Shown here piece by piece: positions 1-7,549 of a stretch of DNA of 11,129 nucleotides. Position numbers and translations under genes: made by a program. How positions within the stretch are numbered: the stretch's first letter is position 1; each line of letters opens with the position of its first letter. The DNA comes from an uncultured Gemmobacter sp. (GTDB lineage: Bacteria; Pseudomonadota; Alphaproteobacteria; Rhodobacterales; Rhodobacteraceae), in NCBI GenBank assembly GCA_937983495.1, contig CALKAA010000137.1, positions 1 through 11,129 of the forward strand, in the 5' to 3' direction. The notes beneath the pieces were generated by a model. The model made no database searches, had not been told where the DNA came from, and worked only from the letters and a program-made list of their open reading frames with translations.

Positions 1-849
1 TTATCCTTTCACGGCGCCGAAGGTGAGACCCGCCACGATGTGCCGCTGCACCAGCGCCAGAACCAGCGCGGCAGGGGCGAGGGTCAGCATGGCCACGGCG
101 GCCAGTTGCCCCCAGTTGGTGCCGGTGACGGTGACAAACTCGGCCAGCCCGGTGGTGATGGTGCGCGCCTCGACCGAGGTGAGCGTGGAGGCGAACAGGT
201 ATTCGTTCCAGGCAAAGACCCAGGTGAGAATACCAGTCACAGCAAGGCCGGGCCGCGCCAGCGGAAAGATCACGGTGGTCAACACGGTGAAGGTGCTGGC
301 CCCATCGACATAGGCCGCCTCGTCCAGCTCGCGCGGGATCGCATCAACAATGCCTTGCAACAGCCAGAAGGCAAAGGGCAGGTTGAACACACAATAGAGC
401 AGGATCAACCCGATCCGCGTGTCAAACAGGCTCCAGTCGCCCAGCTTGATGCCGGTGAACATCAGAAACAACGGCAGCAGAAAGACCGCAGGCGGGGCCA
501 TCCGGTTGGTCAGCACCCAGAAGAACAGATTGTCCTTCCCCGCCAGCGGAAAGCGCGACATGGCATAGGCCGCCAGCAGCGCCAGAACCGAGACCAGCAC
601 CGCGTTCGAAGTCGCCACGATCAACGAATTGGTCATGTATTTCTGGAAGGTGGGGTTCGCCAGCACGGCGGCGTAATTGTCCCAGGTCATCGCGCTGACA
701 TCCAGCAGGAAGGAGGGTTTGCCGAACAGATCGGCGCGGGTGCGCACCGACACAAGGAACATCCACCACACCGGCAGCAGCGTCAGCACCGACATGGCCA
801 GCCAGAACAACACCGTCAGCAGACGGGACTGCAGGAAACCGCGTTTCAC
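1..849 (-). CDS. Carbohydrate ABC transporter permease (MalG type)
   Basis: Inner-membrane permease half of a binding-protein-dependent sugar importer, 282 residues, close to the usual 270-300 for the MalG/CUT1 family. It has about six hydrophobic segments, the first at residues 10-33. The cytoplasmic EAA loop at about residues 175-200 reads [12 protein letters not shown] and ends in FPLARPG; this loop docks on the ATPase. The start chosen is the GTG at 847-849, because it overlaps the stop of the preceding permease as GTGA and has AAGGAG about nine bases upstream. The in-frame ATG at 897 would add 16 residues with no membrane character and a long overlap. It is third in the leftward set binding protein, permease, permease. 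The TAA stop lies at 1-3, so the gene is complete. The ATPase is not in the window. Substrate unknown, probably a sugar or polyol. Confidence 0.93.
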   Translation of the reverse strand: MKRGFLQSRLLTVLFWLAMSVLTLLPVWWMFLVSVRTRADLFGKPSFLLDVSAMTWDNYAAVLANPTFQKYMTNSLIVATSNAVLVSVLALLAAYAMSRFPLAGKDNLFFWVLTNRMAPPAVFLLPLFLMFTGIKLGDWSLFDTRIGLILLYCVFNLPFAFWLLQGIVDAIPRELDEAAYVDGASTFTVLTTVIFPLARPGLAVTGILTWVFAWNEYLFASTLTSVEARTITTGLAEFVTVTGTNWGQLAAVAMLTLAPAALVLALVQRHIVAGLTFGAVKG

Positions 850-1721
850 CGGGTTTTCTCCTTCATGCCGGTCATGGCGACATAGAGCAGCCAGCACATG
901 ACGATGGTGAGATAGAGGGTGATCAGCGACATGGCGGAGCCATAGCCGTAATCGGTTTTCGGAAAGACCACGCGCCAGATATGCAGGCCAATGAAGCGCG
1001 TCTCGGCCCCCGGGCCACCGCCCGTCAGCATCCAGACCTCATCGACCGTGCGCAGCGCATCCATCAGGCGGATGAACACCGTGGTCAGCACCACAGGCTT
1101 GAGGAAGGGTAGCGTGATATCCCAGAAGATCCGCCATTCGCTCGCGCCATCTATGCGCGCCTGTTCCAGCGGCTCGTCCGGCAGGTTCGACAGGCCCGCC
1201 ATCAGGGTGAGCGTGACGAGCGGCGTCCAGTGCCAGATATCCATCACCACCACGGTGGCGAAGGCCTGATCGGGGAAGCGCGACAGGATGTAATTCACAT
1301 CGAACCATTGCTGCATCCAATGCGGGATCGGCCCGAGGCCCGGCACCGTCATCAGTCGCCAGGTGGCCCCCACCGCAATCGGCGCGATCATCAGGGGCAA
1401 GGTGTGGATGGTGCGGAACAAGCCTTTCAGCGGCATGTCGCGTAGCAGCATCTTGGCGAGAAAAAACCCGATCACCAGTTGGCTCACCAGCACGAACAGG
1501 GTGAATTTCAGCGTCAGCCACAGCGATTTCAGGAACGCCGCATCAAAGACCAGTGCGCGGAAATTGTTCACGCCACTGAATTGCGGGTCGGGGTTCTGGG
1601 CAAAGGTGTTCCAATCAAAGAACCCCACCGCCAGAACATAAAGGAACGGCAGCATGCCGGTCACGAAAAGGATGAACAGGGTGGGCGCGATCAGCAGCCA
1701 GCCCGTTGTTGTGTTGCGCAT
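846..1721 (-). CDS. Carbohydrate ABC transporter permease (MalF/UgpA type)
   Basis: First permease of the importer, 291 residues, typical of the short MalF-like CUT1 subunits. The N-terminus [16 protein letters not shown] leads directly into the first membrane segment (residues 7-31), followed by about five more. The EAA loop at about 186-209 reads [14 protein letters not shown] and ends LPFLKP, the ATPase-docking element. The start is the ATG at 1719-1721, since an upstream extension to 1865 would run through the end of the binding-protein gene and a hairpin and encode a non-hydrophobic arginine-rich tail. A weak GGAG lies about 10 bases before the ATG. It overlaps the next permease by four bases (GTGA), implying translational coupling and heterodimer formation. 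It is separated from the binding-protein gene by 76 bp holding a strong inverted repeat. Confidence 0.93.
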   Translation of the reverse strand: MRNTTTGWLLIAPTLFILFVTGMLPFLYVLAVGFFDWNTFAQNPDPQFSGVNNFRALVFDAAFLKSLWLTLKFTLFVLVSQLVIGFFLAKMLLRDMPLKGLFRTIHTLPLMIAPIAVGATWRLMTVPGLGPIPHWMQQWFDVNYILSRFPDQAFATVVVMDIWHWTPLVTLTLMAGLSNLPDEPLEQARIDGASEWRIFWDITLPFLKPVVLTTVFIRLMDALRTVDEVWMLTGGGPGAETRFIGLHIWRVVFPKTDYGYGSAMSLITLYLTIVMCWLLYVAMTGMKEKTR

Positions 1722-1751
1722 GAAGGCCACTCCGGTCTTTCGCGGATAAGG

Positions 1752-1782
1752 TCCGGCGGGGCGCAGGGAACACCCCGCCGGA
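1752..1782 (-). promoter_or_regulatory. Intercistronic hairpin between binding-protein and permease genes
   Basis: A perfect 10-bp inverted repeat, TCCGGCGGGG at 1752-1761 and CCCCGCCGGA at 1773-1782, with an 11-base loop. It begins 15 bases after the stop of the binding-protein gene on the transcribed strand. No U-run follows, so it is not a standard intrinsic terminator. In other binding-protein importers, such hairpins protect the upstream message from 3' decay or partly stop transcription, so that the binding protein is made in excess over the permeases. That role here is inference from position and structure. Confidence 0.6.
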
Positions 1783-1797
1783 GAGAATGGCAGATCG

Positions 1798-3213
1798 TCA
1801 GTTCGCGCCGTAACCAAGTTTGGCGAGTTCTGCTTCTGCCGCAGCCGCCGCCTGATCGAGAGCATCCTCAGGCGTCAGCGAGCCCACGATGGCCTCGTAG
1901 ATGAAGGGGGCCACCGCTTCGCGCACCTGCGCGTGGAACGGGAAGGCCGGGGCACCTTTGAACAGGTGACCCTTGTCTTTCATCATGGTGAAATAGCCAT
2001 CGGCCTTGGCATCGACTTCCTTGACCTTCGGATCATCGAAAGTGGCCTGATGCACCACGCGCGAGCCTGCCACCGCCCAATCGGCCTGAACGCTGGGCTG
2101 GCCGATGAATTGCAGCCACAGAAGCGCCGCTTCCTTGTTCTTGGAGGAATGCGGGATGCCGAAAGCGCCACCGTCATAGTAACCGACATAGCCCTCGCCC
2201 TTTTCGGCGGCTTCCATCACGCCCTCGGCCATCGGCGGCATCGCGACACCCACCTTGCCCACAACGGTCGATTTCTCGGGGTTGGTAGCAACCCACGCGG
2301 CGTTCTCGCCGTAAACCCAGCCTTGCGCCGCGCGGCCTGCGGCGAAGGTCGAGGCGACCTCATCCCAGGTCGAGGCGGTGGCTTCCGGCGGTGCGAAATC
2401 CAGCAGCCCAACCCAGAATCTCAGCGCCTCCTTGGCCTCGGGCGAATTCATCCGGCCGCCCTTTTCGACGGTGGCCGCGCCCTTGGCGGCATCAATGCCC
2501 CAGTCATAGACGCCATAGGTGGGCGCGATGGATTCGAAGAATTCGTAGAAGGCCGCCGGATGGCCGGAGGAGGCCTGCACCGTGGTGCCCCACAGCTCGT
2601 CATCCTGGCTCAGATTGGCGAAATATTCAGCATTGTCGCGCCACTGGTCGAAGGTGGTGGCGGGGGCGAGGTCATAGCCATATTTGGCCTTGAAAGCGTC
2701 TTTGTGGGCCGGATCTTCAAACAGGTCTTTGCGATAGAGATAGACCTTGATGAAGGCCTCCATCGGCACGCCGAAAATATGGCCATCCTCGCCGCGGAAG
2801 TTGTCGATGAAGGTGGTGAATTCTTCCACCTTGAACTCTGGCGCGGCCAGCTCCGGCTTGTCTTGCATCAGCTGGGTCAGATCGACCAGAAAGTCGCGGG
2901 CGAGGTAGGAATAGATGATGTCCTGTTCGATATACACAAAGTCATAGATGCCTGAATTGGCCTCCATGTCCTTGATCGCCTTGTCGAACATCTGGTCCCA
3001 CGAGGTCGTCTCGAATTCGACCTTGATCCCGGTCTTCTCGGTGAATTGCGGCGCCAGCACGTCGCGCACATAGTTGGACGGCGGGGTGCTTTCCGACACG
3101 CCGCGAATGGTCACGCCTTGCAGTTTCGCCCCGGCATCCGACCAGAAATCGGCCCGCGCGGGCGCCGCCAAAGCCAGAGCGATCGCCGAAGTGGCGAGCA
3201 TGAGTTTCAGCAT
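1798..3213 (-). CDS. Sugar ABC transporter substrate-binding protein (family 1)
   Basis: Periplasmic solute receptor delivering a carbohydrate to the two permeases, 471 residues, somewhat long for the MalE/CUT1 group. A Sec signal peptide is visible: [21 protein letters not shown], likely cut after residue 21. The mature part has the family pattern: a first lobe with ending [15 protein letters not shown], a [15 protein letters not shown] segment, then [18 protein letters not shown] (substrate-side loop) and, late, [22 protein letters not shown]. The start is the ATG at 3211-3213, with GGGAGGAA about four bases upstream and the signal peptide beginning at once. A start at 3324 would lie inside the operator cluster and bury the signal peptide behind 37 residues. 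First gene of the leftward operon. Two related gene neighbours, a SorC regulator and a HAD phosphatase, suggest a sugar or sugar-alcohol ligand, but residues do not name it. Confidence 0.92.
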   Translation of the reverse strand: MLKLMLATSAIALALAAPARADFWSDAGAKLQGVTIRGVSESTPPSNYVRDVLAPQFTEKTGIKVEFETTSWDQMFDKAIKDMEANSGIYDFVYIEQDIIYSYLARDFLVDLTQLMQDKPELAAPEFKVEEFTTFIDNFRGEDGHIFGVPMEAFIKVYLYRKDLFEDPAHKDAFKAKYGYDLAPATTFDQWRDNAEYFANLSQDDELWGTTVQASSGHPAAFYEFFESIAPTYGVYDWGIDAAKGAATVEKGGRMNSPEAKEALRFWVGLLDFAPPEATASTWDEVASTFAAGRAAQGWVYGENAAWVATNPEKSTVVGKVGVAMPPMAEGVMEAAEKGEGYVGYYDGGAFGIPHSSKNKEAALLWLQFIGQPSVQADWAVAGSRVVHQATFDDPKVKEVDAKADGYFTMMKDKGHLFKGAPAFPFHAQVREAVAPFIYEAIVGSLTPEDALDQAAAAAEAELAKLGYGAN

Positions 3214-3315
3214 TTCATTCCTCCCATTGGGGCCATCAGCGCGGCCCTGCGCATCCCTTCCGGCCAGCGGGCGCCCTGGCGCCTCATGACCAGCCGAACC
3301 TCCGGGGATGGCCAC

Positions 3316-3344
3316 TGGATACATTTGTCATTTGTGATTCACAA
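3316..3344 (-). promoter_or_regulatory. Candidate promoter for the transporter operon
   Basis: On the minus strand a TTGTGA (plus coordinates 3339-3344) lies 17 bp before TATCCA (3316-3321). The match to a housekeeping promoter is partial (4/6 and 3/6). The -35 element sits within the 19-bp palindrome at 3329-3347, so a regulator bound there would block polymerase. It would give a leader of about 95 bases. Sequence resemblance only. Confidence 0.3.
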
Positions 3345-3382
3345 GTGTAATTTTTGCAAATGTAATTTTTGATTTTCATTTG
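3322..3382. promoter_or_regulatory. Operator cluster in the divergent spacer (putative SorC-regulator site)
   Basis: A 61-bp AT-rich island in otherwise GC-rich DNA. It holds CATTTGT twice in tandem (3322-3328 and 3329-3335). A 19-bp palindrome at 3329-3347 has 9-bp arms (CATTTGTGA / TCACAAGTG) around one central base, with one mismatched pair. Two adjacent 15-bp direct repeats follow: CAAGTGTAATTTTTG at 3342-3356 and CAAATGTAATTTTTG at 3357-3371, with one difference. A final CATTTG at 3377-3382 is inverted relative to CAAATG at 3357. The cluster lies between the divergent binding-protein and SorC genes. SorC-family proteins act as oligomers on repeated sites, so this is the natural operator; the assignment is inference. 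Confidence 0.6.
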
Positions 3383-3426
3383 TTCCAGGCTAAGGTAATC
3401 GGCAGGGAAGACGAGGAGGAGGCAGC

Positions 3427-4386
3427 ATGAACAGCATCCAGACGGATGAGACGGAGGCATTTCTGGCCGAAGTGTGCTGGCACTATTACGTCAATGAGCT
3501 GACGCAATCCGATGTCGCCCGGGTGATGGGCGTCACGCGGCTGCGGGTGAACCGGGCGCTGCAAGAGGCCCGCGCGGCAGGTCTGGTGCGGGTAGAGATC
3601 GCCTCACCCTTCGTGGCGCGGCTGGAATTGCAGGCAGAGCTGTGCCGCAAGCTGGGGGTGAGCGAGGCGATCTGCGCCCCCGCTGATCCCGAAACCCATG
3701 ATTACCATGGCCCCGTCGGTGCCGCGCTGGCGCATTGGCTGGAGAAGGGGTTTCGCGAGGGCGCGTGGAAGGCCGTGGGCTTGTCCTGGGGCCTCACCCT
3801 GAAAACCGCCATCCAGCGTCTGCCCCGCATGACCGTTGAAGGGCTCGAGGTCGTCTCGATGATCGGTGGCACCTCACAGGGCGGCAGCTTCAATGCCTTT
3901 GGCGTCGCCTCGGCCATGGCCGACAAGCTGGGGGCCAATTACTCGCTGTTTTCCGCCCCGATCTACCTCTCGCCCGGAACCGATCGTGCCACCTTTCTGG
4001 CCGAAGGGGCGTTTCAGGCCCATCTGGCGCGGCTGCAAACCCTTGATCTGGCGGTGCTGGTGGCGGGCGATGTGACCGAGCGGTCTTTCCTTGTCTCCAT
4101 GGGCCTGCCAACCGGCGTGACGCCGCAAGACTTACTGGCGGCGGGCGCAGTGGGCGATGTGCTGGGGCATTTTCTGGATGCGTCCGGGGCAGAGATCGCG
4201 CATCCGATCAATGGCAGCGCTATCGGTCTTGATCTGGAGGGGCTGATGCGGGTGCCGCAGCGGGTGCTGGCCGCCGCAGGGCAGCACAAGGTCGATGTCA
4301 TCATCGCCGCCTGCCGGCGCGGGCTGGTGCAAACGCTGATCACCGATGATGTGACGGCCCGACTGATGCTGGAGAAACTGCGGTGA
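3427..4386 (+). CDS. SorC/DeoR-type sugar-binding transcriptional regulator
   Basis: Cytoplasmic DNA-binding regulator of 319 residues, the normal size for the SorC family. A helix-turn-helix lies at about residues 21-50 (ELTQSDVARVMGVTRLRVNR). The remainder is the sugar-phosphate-sensing domain, with the family motif GLSWGLTL at 118-125 and a GGTSQGG loop at about 148-154. The ATG at 3427 is preceded by the purine-rich GAGGAGGAGG. It is divergent from the binding-protein gene across a repeat-rich spacer and overlaps the HAD gene by GTGA, so it likely controls both arms of the locus and itself. Family members usually bind a phosphorylated sugar or polyol as inducer, which agrees with a neighbouring HAD hydrolase acting on such compounds. 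Whether it represses or activates cannot be read from the sequence. Confidence 0.92.
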   Translation: MNSIQTDETEAFLAEVCWHYYVNELTQSDVARVMGVTRLRVNRALQEARAAGLVRVEIASPFVARLELQAELCRKLGVSEAICAPADPETHDYHGPVGAALAHWLEKGFREGAWKAVGLSWGLTLKTAIQRLPRMTVEGLEVVSMIGGTSQGGSFNAFGVASAMADKLGANYSLFSAPIYLSPGTDRATFLAEGAFQAHLARLQTLDLAVLVAGDVTERSFLVSMGLPTGVTPQDLLAAGAVGDVLGHFLDASGAEIAHPINGSAIGLDLEGLMRVPQRVLAAAGQHKVDVIIAACRRGLVQTLITDDVTARLMLEKLR

Positions 4387-5072
4387 GCCGCCTTGCCATC
4401 TTCGATTTTGACGGGGTGATCGCCGATAGCGAGATCATCGCGCTGGCCGAATTGCAGACCTGTCTGGCCGAACATGGCCTGCACCTGTCGATCGAGGCGC
4501 TGATGGATCGTTTTCTGGGGGCTTCGCTCGCCAGTATCACTGCCGCCCTGGCCTCCCATACCGGCGCGTCGGTGCCAGAGGGGTTCCGCGAAGCTTGGTA
4601 TGATCGCCTGTTCTCCCGCTATGCGCGGGAATTGCAGCCGGTGCCGGGCATCCTTGCGCTGTTTGATCGGTTGGCGGCAGCGGGGGTCGAGACCTGCATC
4701 GCCTCGGGCAGCTCGCACCGACGGCTGGGGTTCGCGCTTCAATGCCTTGGCCTCAGCGAGCGGTTCACCGGACGCGCCTTCAGCGCCGAAGATGTGGCCG
4801 AGGGCAAGCCCGCCCCCGACCTCATGCTCTTTGCCGCCGCACAGCGTGGAATGCCCCCTGAAAGCTGCCTTGTGATCGAGGACGCCACCTCGGGCGTCAC
4901 GGCAGCGCAGCGGGCGGGCATGCGGGCCATCGGGTTTGTCGGGGGGCGGCATCTTGCACCCTGTGCCCCGCGTCAGGCGGCACGGCTGCGCGAGGCCGGA
5001 GCTTTCGCCATCGCGCAAACCCATGCCGAGACGGGTGATCTGTTGCTGGGGCCAAAGGGGTTTGCGGCTTAA
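4383..5072 (+). CDS. HAD-superfamily hydrolase (sugar-phosphate phosphatase / beta-phosphoglucomutase-like)
   Basis: Soluble enzyme of 229 residues with all four haloacid-dehalogenase motifs. Motif I is DFDGVIADSE, with nucleophile Asp8 and acid/base Asp10. Motif II is CIASGSS with Ser108. Motif III is EGKPAPD with Lys142. Motif IV is VIEDATSGV with Glu166/Asp167 for magnesium. A helical cap lies at about residues 16-80 (subfamily I, cap C1), as in phosphatases of small sugar phosphates and in beta-phosphoglucomutase. The start is GTG, overlapping the SorC stop as GTGA, so translation is coupled. The C-terminal residues 190-229 are a variable tail. Pairing with a SorC regulator and an ABC importer suggests it dephosphorylates or isomerises a phosphorylated form of the imported compound, possibly the inducer itself. 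The substrate cannot be named. Confidence 0.88.
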   Translation: MSRLAIFDFDGVIADSEIIALAELQTCLAEHGLHLSIEALMDRFLGASLASITAALASHTGASVPEGFREAWYDRLFSRYARELQPVPGILALFDRLAAAGVETCIASGSSHRRLGFALQCLGLSERFTGRAFSAEDVAEGKPAPDLMLFAAAQRGMPPESCLVIEDATSGVTAAQRAGMRAIGFVGGRHLAPCAPRQAARLREAGAFAIAQTHAETGDLLLGPKGFAA

Positions 5073-6025
5073 TCCGCTCCGGTATTGTTGAAAATCCGCT
5101 GCTGGCTGTTTTCAAAGGCGGTGGCAAGCCAATCAATCAACTGCCCCGCCATGGGGGATGGCTCACGCCCCGCCGGGGTCAGGATGTGGTAACGGTCTGG
5201 CGTTTCCAGACGGTGCCGCCCGATCCGCACCAAACGCCCATCGGCCAGCAAATCCGAAACCAGCGTCGCCCAGCCCAGCGTGACGCCTTCGCCATTCACC
5301 GCCGCCTGAATCGCGTCAGTGTAATGATTAAAGCGCAACTGGCTGCGATCTGCCGCTGCAGCCAGCATTCCCTCGCTCCAGCCCACCGCACGCGCCCAAG
5401 CCTGCCATGTCAGCCAGGATGGATGCACAAAATCCACCGCGATGCGTGGCAAGACCGCCAGATCCGCATTGGCAGGCGTCAAGCCATGCCGTTCCAGAAA
5501 GGCGGGGCTGCATACAGGAAACACTTCCTCCGGGTGACTGGCAAGGCTGCGCGCATCGGGGAATGGCGGGCGGCCAAAACGCACCACAACATCCATCCGG
5601 TCACGGCGCAGGTCATGCGTGGCGTCTTCCGCCACCAGCCGAAGTTGAATGCGCGGATGCGCTGCGCGGAAGGCGGGCAGACGCGGCAGGATCCAGAAAT
5701 GGCTGAAGGCCAGCGTGGCACCCAACGTGACCGTATCACGGTGCAGGGGTTGACGAATGGTTTCGATCATCTCGGCCATGCTGGAGAAAGCCTGCCCCAC
5801 CGTTCCCGCCAATGCCGCCCCCTGCGGGGTCAGCACCACGCGGCGATTGGCGCGGATGAACAGGGCCGTGTTCAGATCGGTTTCCAGGGCTCTGATCTGA
5901 CGGCTTACCGCCGCCTGCGTCACCCCAAGCTCTGCCGCGGCCTGGGTGAAACTTCCCAGCCGCGCCGCCGCCTCAAAAGTGGATAGCGCGCTCATCGAAG
6001 GGATGCTGCGGCGTAGCGACGGCAT
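5069..6025 (-). CDS. LysR-family transcriptional regulator (GcvA-like)
   Basis: DNA-binding regulator of 318 residues, typical for the family. A winged helix-turn-helix occupies about residues 12-72: STFEAAARLGSFTQAAAELG, then VTQAAVSRQIRALE and LFIRANRRVVLTPQG. The effector domain begins near residue 95 (VTLGATLAFSHFWILPRLPAF). The N-terminal PSLRRSIPSMSALSTFEAAA style resembles GcvA-type members. The start is the ATG at 6023-6025, with a weak GGAG upstream; an extension to 6196 would add 57 cysteine- and glycine-rich residues unlike any LysR N-terminus. It is divergent from the TauE/SafE permease gene with a 268-bp spacer, the classic LysR layout, so it probably controls that gene. It converges on the HAD gene: the TTAA at 5069-5072 gives stop codons to both. 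The effector is unknown. Confidence 0.92.
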   Translation of the reverse strand: MPSLRRSIPSMSALSTFEAAARLGSFTQAAAELGVTQAAVSRQIRALETDLNTALFIRANRRVVLTPQGAALAGTVGQAFSSMAEMIETIRQPLHRDTVTLGATLAFSHFWILPRLPAFRAAHPRIQLRLVAEDATHDLRRDRMDVVVRFGRPPFPDARSLASHPEEVFPVCSPAFLERHGLTPANADLAVLPRIAVDFVHPSWLTWQAWARAVGWSEGMLAAAADRSQLRFNHYTDAIQAAVNGEGVTLGWATLVSDLLADGRLVRIGRHRLETPDRYHILTPAGREPSPMAGQLIDWLATAFENSQQRIFNNTGAD

Positions 6026-6293
6026 GGGGGCGCTCCGGGGCGAAGGGTTGCCACCCTTATGTTCCACATCGCCCGCTGTCAGACAACCGCAGCCAAAAGC
6101 AGCTTGATAACCACAGCAGCATCCTTGCCCTTGGGCCAACCGGACTGACAAGAGGCAGCGCTGGTGGCCTTCCCGCAACACACCACACGCCACCACCCCT
6201 CATGCGCATGGTTGCAGATCGTGGTCTCAAGCCTTGTGCCCGGTGGACCTTCTCACTTTGTGCGCCTAACCTGCCGGGCGGGAGGAACCAGCC
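6026..6293. promoter_or_regulatory. Divergent LysR / permease intergenic region
   Basis: This 268-bp spacer must carry both divergent promoters and the LysR binding site. Visible dyads are a perfect 10-bp palindrome CATGCGCATG at 6201-6210 and a 7-bp inverted repeat TGGTGGC (6162-6168) / GCCACCA (6189-6195) with a 20-base loop. A good Shine-Dalgarno, GGGAGGAA, lies just before the permease ATG. No convincing T-N11-A LysR box stood out by eye, so the operator is not assigned. Confidence 0.4.
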
Positions 6294-7043
6294 ATGACCT
6301 TGACCGAAGCCCTGATCCTTGGCCTTGCTGCCTTTGGCGCGGGCATGCTGAACACGGTGGCGGGGGGCGGCACCTTTCTTACCTTTCCAGCCTTGATCTA
6401 TGCGGGCATCCCGCCGGTTGCGGCCAATGCGACCAGCGCGGTGGCGGTCTTCCCCGGCTATCTGGCTGGGGCCCTTGGGTTTAGGGCTGAACTGGCAAAG
6501 ATGAACACTGGCCGGCTTGTGCGGCAAGCCCTTGTCACACTGGCCGGAGGACTGGCTGGCGCACTTTTGCTGATGGTGTCGTCAAACGAGGTTTTCTCCA
6601 GGATCGTGCCAGCCCTCTTGCTGTTTGCCACGCTGGTTTTCCTGTTCGGAGATCGGCTGCGCGGGCTGGCCGCTGGCCTTGCGGCGGGCGAAGGGGTGTC
6701 GGGCACTCTGGGCCTTTTCGTCGTCAGCCTTTACGGCGGCTATTTCAACGGTGGTCTGGGGATCATGCTGCTGGCACTGTTTGCCCTTTGGGGCATGCGT
6801 GATCTGCATGCGATGAACGGGCTGAAAAATGGCCTGTCTTTCGTGCTTTCCACCATCTCGGTTGCGGCCTTCGCTTTGGCCGGGCTGGTGGCCTGGCCAC
6901 AGGCGGCGCTGATGATGGCAGCCTCGGTCGCGGGCGGCTATGCAGGCGCACCCATTGCCCGCAAACTGCCCCGCTGGATGCTGCGCGCGCTCATCGCCGT
7001 AGTGGGCTTTGGCATGACAGCAGTCTTTGCATGGCGCGCCTGA
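6294..7043 (+). CDS. TauE/SafE (TSUP) family anion permease
   Basis: Integral membrane protein of 249 residues, with about eight hydrophobic segments in two repeats, typical of the TSUP family, which carries sulfonates, sulfite, sulfoacetate or other organic anions. The first repeat has the signature GMLNTVAGGGTFLTFPAL (residues 17-34), then IPPVAANATSAVAVFPGYLAG. The second repeat is marked by YGGYFNGGLGIMLLALFAL at about 147-165, followed by LHAMNGLKNGLSF. The ATG at 6294 follows GGGAGGAA at a proper distance. It is a single-gene unit divergent from a GcvA-like LysR gene; a hairpin lies 66 bases past its stop. Substrate and direction of transport cannot be told from the sequence, and no sulfur-metabolism gene is nearby to fix it. 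Confidence 0.9.
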   Translation: MTLTEALILGLAAFGAGMLNTVAGGGTFLTFPALIYAGIPPVAANATSAVAVFPGYLAGALGFRAELAKMNTGRLVRQALVTLAGGLAGALLLMVSSNEVFSRIVPALLLFATLVFLFGDRLRGLAAGLAAGEGVSGTLGLFVVSLYGGYFNGGLGIMLLALFALWGMRDLHAMNGLKNGLSFVLSTISVAAFALAGLVAWPQAALMMAASVAGGYAGAPIARKLPRWMLRALIAVVGFGMTAVFAWRA

Positions 7044-7549
7044 GCCAGAATAACGGTCGCGCTGTTTTGGCCATGGCATTTTGTGCTAGGTAGCGGCGAC
7101 AGGTCATCCGCGCGGACTTGCCGGCTGCGCCGTCCGCGCCTGCCCATCCCGACCAGTAGACATGCGATATCTGGCACACAGGGTGCAGAAGCCTCCCGAA
7201 TACCAGCCACGCGCGAATGAACGTGCGTTTCAGGCAAATCTGTTTGGCGCAAATTCGAGCCAAGATGATCAGGTTCAGCCGTGGATCGGATCATTCACCG
7301 GGGGAAAGCACCGCGCGCCCTGACAGGATGCAGAAGCAAAATCTCAGTTTCACAGCCAGAAAGCCTGTGACGGCCCCCCTTCACACCATCTACGCCACAA
7401 TCGCTGGCATGGCCCCGGCTGCGAACCAATCCCACAGAAGGTGACATTTCTGCACACTTCACCATCGGCCCAGTCGCTAAGCTGAAAGAGAACCGGTGCT
7501 TGCGCCGTCCCCCATCCTGACACCAGCCCTGACAGTTGAAGAGTCACTC
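7044..7549. other. 506-bp gene-free stretch before the TrpB-like gene
   Basis: No frame here has a recognisable protein, a good ribosome site with coding character, or the codon style of the neighbours. Contents seen: a hairpin at 7110-7139; a 15-bp near-repeat ACAGG(G/A)TGCAGAAGC at 7178-7192 and 7323-7337; small dyads TTGGC/GCCAA (7244-7263) and ATGATC/GATCAT (7265-7294); and CCTGACA twice just before the next gene (about 7515 and 7530). The downstream part should hold the promoter of the TrpB-like gene. No riboswitch or known RNA was recognised, though a small RNA cannot be excluded. Confidence 0.5.
7110..7139 (+). terminator. Terminator-like hairpin after the permease gene
   Basis: A perfect 8-bp inverted repeat GCGCGGAC (7110-7117) / GTCCGCGC (7132-7139) encloses a 14-base loop that can itself pair GGC with GCC. 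It starts 66 bases after the permease stop. There is no T-run behind it, so it is not a textbook intrinsic terminator. In GC-rich alphaproteobacteria such stems may still end or stabilise transcripts; this role is inference. Confidence 0.4.

Noticed and set aside
1752..1782. Hairpin as an intrinsic terminator ending the binding-protein transcript
   Set aside because: No T-run follows on the transcribed strand and the permease genes downstream need read-through.
1933..2955. Long open frame (340 codons) on the plus strand across the binding-protein gene
   Set aside because: Antisense shadow in GC-rich coding DNA; the opposite strand encodes a clear signal peptide and solute-binding protein.
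3342..3371. Tandem 15-bp repeats as a CRISPR or integration site
   Set aside because: Only two abutting copies, no spacers, no associated genes; position between divergent genes fits an operator.
4014..5024. Long leftward open frame across the SorC and HAD genes
   Set aside because: Arginine-rich, no recognisable domain, and lies over two well-supported genes on the other strand.
7217..7444. Small rightward frame of 75 codons in the gene-free stretch
   Set aside because: No ribosome site, no recognised sequence, and codon use unlike the neighbouring genes.
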